From NCBI GenBank assembly GCA_027026755.1, contig JALVNE010000023.1, positions 1 through 51,621 of the forward strand: 51,621 nt of DNA, in the 5' to 3' direction. The notes beneath the pieces are model-generated. The model made no database searches and was not told where the DNA came from. It saw only the letters and a list, made by a program, of their open reading frames with translations. Positions 7,576-16,126 of this stretch are shown one piece after another. The stretch comes from Sedimenticola sp. (lineage in GTDB: Bacteria; Pseudomonadota; Gammaproteobacteria; Chromatiales; Chromatiaceae). Position 1 is the stretch's first letter. Every line of letters begins with the position of its first letter. Position numbers and translations under genes: made by a program.

Positions 7576-9141
7576 TCAGAGATTGAAGGTACGCACCAGG
7601 AAAACTGCCATCTGCGCCCGGGTGACATCATCGTCAGGGCAGTAGTTGCCCCCACCGCAACCCGAGGTAATACCTTCCGCCACCAGCCGTTCTATCCAGT
7701 CAGCAGACCAGTAATTAGCCGGAACATCGCCAAACTGCGTACCCGTGGCCGCCGGCGGCGTGTAGTTGGAGCCGTGCTTGGCGCGCAACAGGAACACGGA
7801 CATTTGCGCGCGGGTCACATTGTCGTCCGGGCAGTAGTTGCCCCCGCCGCAACCCCCGGAAATGCCATCGGATGCCAACTGTTCCACCCAGGCAGCCGCC
7901 CAGTAGCCCGCTGGAACATCACCAAACACCGAACCTGTGGCTGGCGGGGGCGTGTAGCTGCTGCCATTGATGCCCCGCTCCAGGAATACCGCCATTTCCG
8001 CCCGGGTCACGGGATCTTCAGGGCAGTAATTGTTATTCCCACAGCCAGAAGTGATGCCGCTGGACCCCAGGGTCTGGATGTAATCATAGGCCCAGTAACC
8101 GGGGGGCACGTCATCGAACAGGGATGTTGTATCCACATCATTGAAGAACCAGTCGGCCGTATCATTGAAATAGATATTCGCCGAAGTGATCACGATATGA
8201 CCGCCGCCAACGAAATGCCCTCCTGTGGAGCACTGGGCAAAACCGGTTTTGCTGTTGTCGAATATGATGTTGATGTCACAATCACTGCTGCTGATGCCCT
8301 GGTACACGAGCTTGATGGTGTAATCATCCGCGCCTGTCGCCAGCTCATCCATCCCGCTCATGGCATAACGCAGGGTGGCCACGTCATCATGGTTCAACGT
8401 GCGCTGGGCTTCATCACTATGGGTTCCCTGCTGCATGACAGCTTCTGTGTCCGCCACACCCAGATCCACGCCTACGTCACGGTCCGCGTTGGCGGCAAAA
8501 CTGTGTCCGGCGGGGAGATCGGCCAGACTAAGGGAATAGGTGGTGGAGTCCACCCTGTCAGCCATGGTGAAAGGATTGTTGTTGGAGATACGGAACCAGT
8601 GCAGGTTGATGTCATCATCGCGCTCATCGTCCCTTGAGCCGATGATGCCATCGCCGCCAGCATCGAGGTCGAAATGGCCATTCTCCCCTTTGGTGGCCTT
8701 GGTGTAATTTCTGTCATCACCTTCCAGGCCAGACTCCGAGGCCGCATTGGGATGCGCCAGGCCCAGGCAATGACCCATCTCATGCAACACGGTGGATTCA
8801 AAATCGATGTCACCGGAAGGAATGTTGTTGTCCGCGCCAAACAGCAGGTTGCCCGTAGTCGCCTGCAGGGCATTGTAGGTCGCCACCACATTTTTCACGG
8901 AGGTTTCCATGGCGTTGGCATTGGCAGTGCCAGGTGCAATACAAACCTTCAATACCAATTCCCCACTGCTTCCGGTATAGCCGATGGGATGGGTGACGGC
9001 ATCCACTGCATTCTCATTCGCGAAGACGAAAGCTCCCGCCTGAGCGCTGCCAGCGGCCAAGGTGAATGCGGCGCCCATCAGGGGCATGAGGATGGTAGAG
9101 CCGATTCTGACGGCGGGGGTTTTGTTGTTTGCATTCATCAT
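7576..9141 (-). CDS. Secreted matrixin-like metalloprotease with three SLH-like repeats
   Basis: A 521-residue exported protein. A signal peptide ends near AQA-G at about residue 35. A metzincin-type zinc site HEMGHCLGLAH lies at 120-130, with a possible Met-turn in EAVMQQGT further on. Three C-terminal S-layer-homology-like repeats occupy 342-405, 406-469 and 470-521 (coding 7579-8118). Each carries F-DVP...YW, a GC-x5-C segment and TRAQM/TRAEM. The zinc domain is small for a matrixin, so activity is not certain. GGAGG six bases before the ATG at 9141 sets the start. It is 13 bp downstream of a small secreted protein gene (9155-9730), a pairing repeated at 43013-46640. Confidence 0.85.
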   Translation of the reverse strand: MMNANNKTPAVRIGSTILMPLMGAAFTLAAGSAQAGAFVFANENAVDAVTHPIGYTGSSGELVLKVCIAPGTANANAMETSVKNVVATYNALQATTGNLLFGADNNIPSGDIDFESTVLHEMGHCLGLAHPNAASESGLEGDDRNYTKATKGENGHFDLDAGGDGIIGSRDDERDDDINLHWFRISNNNPFTMADRVDSTTYSLSLADLPAGHSFAANADRDVGVDLGVADTEAVMQQGTHSDEAQRTLNHDDVATLRYAMSGMDELATGADDYTIKLVYQGISSSDCDINIIFDNSKTGFAQCSTGGHFVGGGHIVITSANIYFNDTADWFFNDVDTTSLFDDVPPGYWAYDYIQTLGSSGITSGCGNNNYCPEDPVTRAEMAVFLERGINGSSYTPPPATGSVFGDVPAGYWAAAWVEQLASDGISGGCGGGNYCPDDNVTRAQMSVFLLRAKHGSNYTPPAATGTQFGDVPANYWSADWIERLVAEGITSGCGGGNYCPDDDVTRAQMAVFLVRTFNL

Positions 9142-9154
9142 AGTGTCCTCCACC

Positions 9155-9730
9155 TCAGTCCAGTTTGTTCATTTTCGGCTGCTGCTGCAGCTTTATCTGC
9201 GGATGCTGCAGCAACTCTTGCAGAAAACGCTCGGTATCCGCCAGCTCCACGATTTCCTTCAGCTCAGCATGCCGCTGGGCATCGTTCTGCAAATTGGTCC
9301 AGACGATCTCCTTTTCCAGGCCATCGATTCCCGCATTGATGGTCAGGTGGGTATAGGTGTTGTCCGATATCTCAAACAACTCGCCGCCTCCCTTCCTGGC
9401 CGCAAGTCTGGCAGCACGGAGCTTCCTTTCCACACGGGCTTTGTCGAAATTCAGCACCGAGGGGCTTTCCAGCCTGTTTTTCAGGGCCGTCAATTCTGCG
9501 TCGGACAGGAAATACTCATAATCCCCCGCATTCTTCTTCCATGCAGGCAGGTGCACCAGTACACGTCCACTGTCGAATACCCGAAGCATGGGGACGCCGT
9601 CAGAGGCGATCATGTCATTGGTTTGGGTATACCGCAGAAGCTCCTCCTCGCCCGAAAGTCCTGCTGCGCCGGCGATGGACAGCCATCCGCTACAGGCTAT
9701 CAATAATAAGTATCTGAATGCTTTAGCCAT
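9155..9730 (-). CDS. Small secreted protein of unknown function, partner of the metalloprotease
   Basis: A 191-residue exported protein with a signal peptide (cleavage likely after GAA or AGA near residue 23). No known domain is recognised. The mature part has a segment VPMLRVFDSGRVLVHLP followed by YEYFLSDAELTALKNRL. The C-terminal third is rich in charged and helical residues ending in a Gln/Lys stretch. A GGAG ribosome site lies eight bases before the ATG. It is transcribed first, only 13 bp ahead of the SLH-tailed metalloprotease, so the two are one operon. A protease inhibitor, chaperone or substrate role is possible; none can be shown here. Confidence 0.75.
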   Translation of the reverse strand: MAKAFRYLLLIACSGWLSIAGAAGLSGEEELLRYTQTNDMIASDGVPMLRVFDSGRVLVHLPAWKKNAGDYEYFLSDAELTALKNRLESPSVLNFDKARVERKLRAARLAARKGGGELFEISDNTYTHLTINAGIDGLEKEIVWTNLQNDAQRHAELKEIVELADTERFLQELLQHPQIKLQQQPKMNKLD

Positions 9731-9930
9731 TTTATGTCTCCACTAAGTTCGGGAACCCACCGAATCTGGCGCTGGATTGCTGACAGCTCCGGCAGAAAAT
9801 CGTCTGGAACACCACTGTACTGTTCACGGCTCACCTCAGCGATGCTTGCCGGATTGTAACAACGGCGCATGAAACATGGAAAGGCAGGACTGGAATTGTG
9901 TCCGCTATCACACCATGAGAATAATGGGGC

Positions 9931-11469
9931 TCAGGATTCGGCAGGCTTGTTTCCCTGCCAACGGCTTTCACCAACGGATACACGCCGCACAAGCATTCGA
10001 TACAGCCGCTTCAGAAGATCGGGGCGGTTGACGATTCTCCAGGCAGCGTAAAAAGGATGGCGAAGATAGTAACGTAGTATTTCTTTCGAATATTCCTTGT
10101 TGTATTCCGCCATGATCCGGGAAATGTCTTCCTTGCTGAAATCCTCGGTGGCCAGCAGGGGCGCCCCATAGCTCTGGGTCGCCATTCCCATATCCCGGTC
10201 ACGCAGGTTTTCGTCCATGTAGCCATGTTCAATGGCATCCTCATACAGTTCCGTGCCGTACAGAGGCGTGGCAATGAGCACGCTGGGAATTGCATCGGCT
10301 TCCCTGAGCAACTTCAATGCCAGGCTGGTGGTGGCACGCATGTCCTCCAGTGTCTCACCGGGAAAGCCGATGACAAAGCTCAGGGCGGTACGCAAGCGGA
10401 TCTTCTTGCAGTTGTGTATCACCTCGATGAGGTATTCCAGAGAAGTGTCTTTCTTGATGATATTGTCCAGGGTTTCCTGTTTGCCGGATTCCACAGCGAT
10501 ATTCAACTGCTTGCAACCTGATTTCTTGATCTTTTTCAGAATCCTCATGTTCAGGGTGTCCCCACGCACACCGTTGGGCGTGTCCCAGCGGATGTGCATT
10601 CGATTCTCGATGATGGCATCCAGCATCTGTTCGAAGCGCCGCTTGTGCAGGCTCAGATTGTCATCCTCAAAATGAAACTGGGAAATGCCGTATTTTTCCT
10701 TGAGAAGCTTGAGATGCTCTATCACATAGTCCACGGAATGCCAGCGGTATTTCTTGCCCATGTGCAACGCCACGGAGCAGAAAACACATTTGTAGGGACA
10801 GCCCCGGCTGGTGAAAATGGAGATCTGCGGGCCTTTGAAGTTGGAGCGGCTCAGGTACAGATAAGGACTGTTGAGGTAATCGGAAAAGTTGATGAGGTCG
10901 TAAGCGGGAAACGGAAAATCATCCAACTGTTTTCGATATTCCCGGGGCTTGAACATCACCAGTCCATCATGGATGGAGGCGACGCCTTCAACGCTGTTCA
11001 GAGACTGCCCGGCTCCATAGCGGCGCACGAATTCCTGAAAACTCTCTTCGCCTTCACCCACGACCACGTAATCGCATTTCCCCGAGCGCAACAAATCCTC
11101 ATAACGAATGGTGGCATGGGGCCCGCCAAACACAACCAGGGCATTGGGCGCAGCCTTACGGGCACGTGCCGCCACTTCTTCTGCATATTCCGCCTGCGCG
11201 GTAAAGGGCATGGAAATACCCAGGATATCCGGCTGCAATGCCGCAATACGCTCTTCGATCACTGGCATCGGCGTGCCAAACACATCCATGCCATCCCGGT
11301 GCTCCATGGAAAAATCGGTTACCAGACAATCGAGGATATGCAGCTCGCAGTCCTCCCGGATCATGGCTGCGATACTGAGTATTCCCAGGGGAAAATACGT
11401 ATTGAACGAAGCCGACTGGGGTGAATACCCCTGGGGCGGGTTGATCAACATGACTTTCGGCATATTCAT
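9931..11469 (-). CDS. B12-binding-type radical SAM protein
   Basis: A 512-residue protein. An N-terminal cobalamin-binding-like domain (INPPQGYSP start, VVFGGPHATI and VVVGEGEESF) precedes a radical SAM domain with the 4Fe-4S cysteines C224, C228 and C231 (SRGCPYKCVFC). Members methylate or rearrange unreactive carbons, including those of lipids and glycans. The classic DxHxxG cobalamin base is not evident, so B12 use is unproven. The start at 11469 follows GAGG at seven bases; a TTG two codons earlier is less likely. The position, downstream of the pyruvyl transferase and flippase, suggests modification of a surface glycan or its lipid carrier. Confidence 0.85.
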   Translation of the reverse strand: MNMPKVMLINPPQGYSPQSASFNTYFPLGILSIAAMIREDCELHILDCLVTDFSMEHRDGMDVFGTPMPVIEERIAALQPDILGISMPFTAQAEYAEEVAARARKAAPNALVVFGGPHATIRYEDLLRSGKCDYVVVGEGEESFQEFVRRYGAGQSLNSVEGVASIHDGLVMFKPREYRKQLDDFPFPAYDLINFSDYLNSPYLYLSRSNFKGPQISIFTSRGCPYKCVFCSVALHMGKKYRWHSVDYVIEHLKLLKEKYGISQFHFEDDNLSLHKRRFEQMLDAIIENRMHIRWDTPNGVRGDTLNMRILKKIKKSGCKQLNIAVESGKQETLDNIIKKDTSLEYLIEVIHNCKKIRLRTALSFVIGFPGETLEDMRATTSLALKLLREADAIPSVLIATPLYGTELYEDAIEHGYMDENLRDRDMGMATQSYGAPLLATEDFSKEDISRIMAEYNKEYSKEILRYYLRHPFYAAWRIVNRPDLLKRLYRMLVRRVSVGESRWQGNKPAES

Positions 11470-11559
11470 GGGCAAGCCTCTTTTGCTAAGGGCGGAAATA
11501 CACCTAAGCCATCGATTGTTGCGGCTCCAGCCCGACAGCAGCTGTCACAACGGAGCAAT

Positions 11560-11577
11560 GTCGGACCGCAGTCCGAC
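11560..11577. repeat. REP-like palindrome
   Basis: GTCGGAC cgca GTCCGAC, a member of the dispersed palindrome family. It lies in the 196-bp gap between the pyruvyl transferase and radical SAM genes, where it could attenuate read-through within the operon. Confidence 0.7.
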
Positions 11578-11665
11578 CTGCGAGTAGGGTTTTTTCCATA
11601 ATTGTTCAGGATGTGTGCAGCGGATTTCTGAAAGTGAAACAAATTGCCAGTGACATCAGCCTGCA

Positions 11666-12802
11666 TCATGCGCGCGAGTCCTGTTGGACAGGCAAATCAA
11701 TCATCCTGGCAAAATCTGCTGTTGTCAACCTGGCAGACTCCTGAACATAACGCCGCATCCCTGTGAGTACTTCCGAGCGTTTTTCTTGCAGATAGCAACA
11801 CCCCTGATCAACGAATGCCAGTGCCGCCCTGTCGTTGCCATCCAGAGTATGACACAGGGACGCCAGGCCCAGGTCAGACATCAGGCCTGTCACTTTCTCG
11901 TCATAGGAAAAGGCCAGCATGGGCTTCTCCAGCAACAAAGCCAGGATCAGTGCATGAAAACGCATGCCAAAAACCATTTCACAGCCGTCGAAAACCGCTC
12001 CGGCACCAGCGAGTCCCTGGGTGGGATCCCAGCTGCGCACATCCCCCAGCTTCAATGAATTGCTCAAGCGTTCGCAAAATTCGATATCCATTCGGGAATC
12101 AAAGGCCACCAACACGGGCTCCAGGCCCCGTTGCACAAGCCCCCTGAGTACCTTTTTCCAGAAGGACAGTCCTTTGTTCTCTCGGGATGAGCCCCAGGGC
12201 CTGGGCGCAACCCCTATCAAGCCTTTCTGCACAGGCACTGGCGTGGCGGGCTGCAATACCTTCCCCAAAGCCAGCACTGGATCACCTGTCAGCCTGTAGT
12301 CGTCCCGGGGGTACAGCTCGCGGGCAATATCCAGGGACAAGCGCTCTCGCAGACTGACGCTGGATGCATGCCGCAGCACATCGCGCACCAAATACCGGCC
12401 CAGCTCGCTCTTGGGTCTGCGCAGGCTGTTGGCAAACAGGGCATAGGGGATCTGTTGCTTTCTCAGATAGAGAGTGCGGGAATGCCAGCCCATCAGGTGG
12501 GTAAGAGGGGTGTCATACCACACCCCGCCCGCACCGATTATCACCCTGTCCGGCAATGGCTGCCCCTTCTGCAGGGAATGCCCCCTGGCGACATTCCTCA
12601 GGCGTTGGAAATAATCAGGAAAATTCCTGTAATCCAGCCAACGCAGGTCAGGCTGTATCTTTTGTGACAGCGCAGGATCAAAGGAGTAGAACCAGGCCTC
12701 TCTGCCCTCTGCTTCCAGAAAGCCGGCTTCCGCCAGGCCGATGAGTTCATCGCCCAGGTTGCCGCCCCCAAATCCGCCCATCACGGCAATCTGGCCATTC
12801 AC
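11666..12802 (-). CDS. Polysaccharide pyruvyl transferase (CsaB/WcaK family)
   Basis: A 378-residue enzyme of the family that transfers pyruvate from phosphoenolpyruvate onto sugar hydroxyls, forming ketals. The N-terminal GGFGGGNLGDELIGLAE and the C-terminal MRFHALILALLLEKPMLAFSYDEKV are the hallmark segments; SLRERLS lies between. The start is a GTG at 12802 that overlaps the flippase stop as GTGA, with GGGAGG nine bases upstream; a longer in-frame reading is only flippase sequence in another frame. In Gram-positive bacteria CsaB pyruvylates the ManNAc-containing wall glycan bound by SLH domains. SLH-like proteins are coded nearby here, which makes this gene important. Confidence 0.87.
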   Translation of the reverse strand: MNGQIAVMGGFGGGNLGDELIGLAEAGFLEAEGREAWFYSFDPALSQKIQPDLRWLDYRNFPDYFQRLRNVARGHSLQKGQPLPDRVIIGAGGVWYDTPLTHLMGWHSRTLYLRKQQIPYALFANSLRRPKSELGRYLVRDVLRHASSVSLRERLSLDIARELYPRDDYRLTGDPVLALGKVLQPATPVPVQKGLIGVAPRPWGSSRENKGLSFWKKVLRGLVQRGLEPVLVAFDSRMDIEFCERLSNSLKLGDVRSWDPTQGLAGAGAVFDGCEMVFGMRFHALILALLLEKPMLAFSYDEKVTGLMSDLGLASLCHTLDGNDRAALAFVDQGCCYLQEKRSEVLTGMRRYVQESARLTTADFARMIDLPVQQDSRA

Positions 12803-14043
12803 GCTGCCTGGCCTCCCGACAAAAACCCGTAGCCACCAATACGTTTCAACGACCAGGCCTGATAAGCGCAGGCAATCAGATACGCAACGATGACTGAAAC
12901 CAGCAGTCCCGGTACACCGTATCCGGGCATGAGCAGTGCTGCAGCAAGCAACAGAGCGATCAGCGCCAGACCAAGGGCGTGCAGACGGGCCCGGTGATAT
13001 CCGTGAAAGGTCAGCAAAGTGCCCAGAAACCCCAGGCCAATGCGTAAAATGGCGACCATAGAAAAATACGGTAGATACTGCACCAACCCCTCCAACGCCC
13101 GTCCATACAGCAGGTGAATCACTTGTTCTGGGAAAGCCCACAGTGGTAGCCATACAACCAGCGCCAGCATCACGCACAACACCAGATAGTACCGCTTGTA
13201 AATATCACCTCGCTCAGCATGCAGTCGCGGCAGGAAAAAAACCGTCAACACTTCCGTGAGCATCATCACCATCAACAGGATTCGCACTCCCCCCTGATAC
13301 ATGGCCAGCTGCTCCGGGAAACGCAGGTACATGAGGGTGGAATCGAGCAACAGCAGCGCATAACCCACCAGCGCAGTGACCCCGTATAGGGAAGCGCGCT
13401 TCAGATACACCGCTATTCTTTGCCAGTGCAACCGAGGATGGTAGGATTCCAGATGCAGGCGCGAGAAATATCTTTTCGATATCAGCAGCATCAGCAGACG
13501 CAGCAGGACAAAAACCCAAACGACCGTCCATAATGATGCCGCATGAAAAAACGCCAGAAAGGCAATGCCCAGCAGTATTCCAATATTGTAGAAGGTCTGG
13601 CCTATGGTTTCGATGTGGTAACGCCCCTGCACCCTGAAGTGATACAGATAGTGCTGGGACAACGCCAGCATGGCGGTTGAAAACAAAAGCAACACATAGG
13701 GCGGGTAGTCTCCGGGCACTTGGCCCCGCAGGGCAAACAACACAAGGCCCAGCCCTCCCATGAGGACAAAACCGGATACGCTGGTGATGTACTTTACCCT
13801 GAGCAGGGCGGCCGTCCTGAAGTATCTCGTCCGCAACACGGCCTCCAACACCAGGAAGTAGAGGCCAAAGTCCATCAGCACCAGAGCGAAATTCGTCAAT
13901 AGGAACAGAAAGGACAGACGCCCAAACTCTGCCTCATTCAGCAGTCTGGCCAACCAGAAGAAAACCAGGCTGTTACCGGCAAAGCGCGCAAAAAAAGAGA
14001 AGCCGTTGAACAGAAAGTCCTTCACGGGACTGGCCAGGTGCAA
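12799..14043 (-). CDS. Polysaccharide flippase (Wzx-like membrane protein)
   Basis: A 414-residue, very hydrophobic protein with about 12 predicted membrane segments, typical of the oligosaccharide flippase family that moves lipid-linked repeat units across the inner membrane. The N-terminal pattern (FLFNGFSFFARFAGNSLVFFWLARLL) is characteristic. The start is uncertain: the TTG at 14043 is the first usable codon after an in-frame stop, and a GTG at 14025 is possible; neither has a strong ribosome site. It overlaps the pyruvyl transferase by four bases, so the two are translationally coupled. No Wzy polymerase was recognised in this window. Confidence 0.85.
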   Translation of the reverse strand: MHLASPVKDFLFNGFSFFARFAGNSLVFFWLARLLNEAEFGRLSFLFLLTNFALVLMDFGLYFLVLEAVLRTRYFRTAALLRVKYITSVSGFVLMGGLGLVLFALRGQVPGDYPPYVLLLFSTAMLALSQHYLYHFRVQGRYHIETIGQTFYNIGILLGIAFLAFFHAASLWTVVWVFVLLRLLMLLISKRYFSRLHLESYHPRLHWQRIAVYLKRASLYGVTALVGYALLLLDSTLMYLRFPEQLAMYQGGVRILLMVMMLTEVLTVFFLPRLHAERGDIYKRYYLVLCVMLALVVWLPLWAFPEQVIHLLYGRALEGLVQYLPYFSMVAILRIGLGFLGTLLTFHGYHRARLHALGLALIALLLAAALLMPGYGVPGLLVSVIVAYLIACAYQAWSLKRIGGYGFLSGGQAA

Positions 14044-14394
14044 CTCGGCATCTGCAATGCCAATATCCGTTTCTGCTCATATTTCCCTGACAGCAGAGCC
14101 CGTGCTTTCTCGCCCATGCGCCAGGCTGTCACGGTGGGTGGAAGACCGATAAAGATGATCGGCATAAGACCGGAACTCGCCATTCTTGCCATATTCAGGG
14201 AAATCGGAACAAGCAATATCCGGGACTGAACGTCACGTGTTCCTGCAAGAGGCTCATACGCCCATCCCGCGAGCACAGCCATGAGAAAGGATCACCCGGG
14301 CCATTTCCACATGGGCGGCCAGGCGGCATGAAAACCAGAGAGAAGCCGGAAACAATCCCCGACGGCAGCAGATTGAAAAGCGCCACACGCTCCA
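14044..14394. other. Intergenic stretch, no gene recognised
   Basis: These 351 bases separate the Sel1 lipoprotein gene from the flippase. Short open frames on the minus strand lack ribosome sites and protein-like composition. No strong terminator or repeat was seen. A promoter for the flippase operon may lie here. Confidence 0.5.
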
Positions 14395-15777
14395 TTATCC
14401 ATGGTCCTTTGCTCCAGGCTCTGGAGACGGGGCATTCCCGGCCTTCTCCCTGGCCTTGTCCAGCAACTCCTTGGGCAAGCCACAGCTGTTATCCGGATCA
14501 CGACCTATCAGCATTTCCAATGCATGAGGGTGCCCCTGCCTGGCCGCCAGACAATACCACTTTGCCGCCTGGGTACTGCTCTTGCTGACGCCAAACCCAT
14601 TGGCATACAAATTGCCCAGGGCAAACTGGGATTCTGCGTGCCCGGCCTCCGAGCCCCGGCGAAACCACTCGGCGCCCTCGGCGTCATTTTTCTCCACACC
14701 CTGGCCATTGGAATAGGCGTATCCCACGGCATACATGGCTTCAGGGTCGCCAAGTTCTGCCGCTTTTTTGTACAACTCGAATGCCTTGCGATCATTCTGC
14801 TCTACGCCCCTGCCTTGGGTATACAGCTTGCCCAGGGCATACAAGGCCTTGGGGAAGTCTTTTTCCGCCGCGGCTTTGAACCACTTGAGCGCTTTCTCCA
14901 AATCGGCTTCCCCGCCTATGCCATTGAGGTACATATAGCCCAGATCATTTTGCGCGCGTGGCATGCCGCTGGCCGCTGCTTTCTCCAGCCAGGCACGGGA
15001 GGCTTTTGCATCCTTCTCCAGATTCTTGCCCTTCAGATACATTTCCGCCAGATCATACTGAGCCTGGGCATAACCCAGTTCAGCGGCTTTGCGGATTTTC
15101 TCCACGGCCTGGGGGCTGTTCTTGTCCACACCCCGGGCCGGGTTCATCATGCCAAGCCGGTAAATGGCTTCCAGGTTCTTCTGTTCCGCAGATTTGCGCA
15201 TGAGCGCCATGGCTTTGTCGATGTCCTTTTCGACCCCCAGGCCTTCCAGATACATCATGGCAAGGGCCAGTTGCGCGCGGGAGTCACCTTTTGCGGCGGC
15301 TTTCTCGAACCATTGGACAGCCGCCGCGGGATCCTTGTCCATACCCATGCCCTGTACACTGAGCAGTCCCAGAATATACATGGCAGGAGTATGCCCGCCG
15401 GCAGCGGATTTCCTGAACCATTTTATCGCCTGCTTCATGTCTTTCTCGACAGACTGGCCCCGCTGGTAAGCCAACCCGAGATTGAACTGCCCCTTGGCAT
15501 GGCCATTTTCCGCCGCACGTCGATACCAACTCAACGCTATATCCTGGTCAGCTGCCACGCCCTGGCCTTGGGCATACATATACCCAAGGCTGAACTGCGC
15601 TTCCGCATCCCCGCCCTCCGCCAGGGGGCGCCATATCTCCAAAGCCCTGGCGTAATCCTTTTCCTCGTAGGCCTGAAGACCATCTTCATAAGTCTTGGAA
15701 CACCCGGCCAGCAGAATGAATACGAACAACAGGAGGGAACGGAATACCGCAGATGGATGGATTGATTTGCTTACCAT
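14395..15777 (-). CDS. Sel1-repeat lipoprotein
   Basis: A 460-residue predicted lipoprotein with lipobox LLAGC (C26) followed by about eleven Sel1-type helical repeats of roughly 36 residues (A..W...AAE.G...AQ..LG.MY..G.GV..D). Sel1 repeats form superhelical scaffolds for protein-protein contacts. In exopolysaccharide systems such as alginate (AlgK) they organise the periplasmic secretion complex. The start ATG at 15777 has AGGA nine bases upstream and gives a clean lipoprotein signal; a longer frame from 15858 does not. It heads the flippase, pyruvyl transferase and radical SAM genes on the same strand, so an AlgK-like envelope scaffold role is a reasonable inference. Confidence 0.88.
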   Translation of the reverse strand: MVSKSIHPSAVFRSLLLFVFILLAGCSKTYEDGLQAYEEKDYARALEIWRPLAEGGDAEAQFSLGYMYAQGQGVAADQDIALSWYRRAAENGHAKGQFNLGLAYQRGQSVEKDMKQAIKWFRKSAAGGHTPAMYILGLLSVQGMGMDKDPAAAVQWFEKAAAKGDSRAQLALAMMYLEGLGVEKDIDKAMALMRKSAEQKNLEAIYRLGMMNPARGVDKNSPQAVEKIRKAAELGYAQAQYDLAEMYLKGKNLEKDAKASRAWLEKAAASGMPRAQNDLGYMYLNGIGGEADLEKALKWFKAAAEKDFPKALYALGKLYTQGRGVEQNDRKAFELYKKAAELGDPEAMYAVGYAYSNGQGVEKNDAEGAEWFRRGSEAGHAESQFALGNLYANGFGVSKSSTQAAKWYCLAARQGHPHALEMLIGRDPDNSCGLPKELLDKAREKAGNAPSPEPGAKDHG

Positions 15778-16012
15778 GAATAGATTTCCTGTCAATGGAT
15801 GGTCGTTGGACAATACTGCATCCCTGAAACGATTCAGCACCGATCTCTCCAGGCTCAAACCTGCCGGCGAATCTGTTCCCTGTGATCGGGCATGGGAGAT
15901 GTCAGTGACTGAACCCGGGTCAGGCGCAAGTCATTTTCTGTGCTCCTGAGTAAAACTTTTTGTCATTATCTGCCCTGACCATATTCCTTTTCAACTCGGA
16001 CAACACCAGGCA

Positions 16013-16048
16013 CAAGACCGGGAGCAGAAAAATCTGCTCCCGGTCTTG
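16013..16048. terminator. Strong hairpin after the giant SLH-tailed gene
   Basis: A perfect 15-bp stem (CAAGACCGGGAGCAG) closes a six-base AAAAAT loop, 79 bp beyond the stop codon of the 16127-20842 gene. No T-run follows on the minus strand, so it may protect the transcript end rather than be a classical terminator. The rest of 15778-16126 holds no recognisable gene. Confidence 0.65.
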
Positions 16049-16126
16049 CCGTAACGAATGCTATTTCGGCTGCCCCGTGAGACAACCGGCAGTGCACGCC
16101 AGGTGGCACTCACTGCCGCTTGGTCA

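Noticed and set aside
12803..13177. A 125-residue N-terminal extension of the pyruvyl transferase
   Set aside because: This stretch is the flippase gene in another frame. The GTG at 12802 has a good ribosome site and the family-typical start.
14022..14395. Short minus-strand frames between the flippase and the Sel1 gene
   Set aside because: No ribosome sites, no homology recognised, and low-quality amino acid composition.
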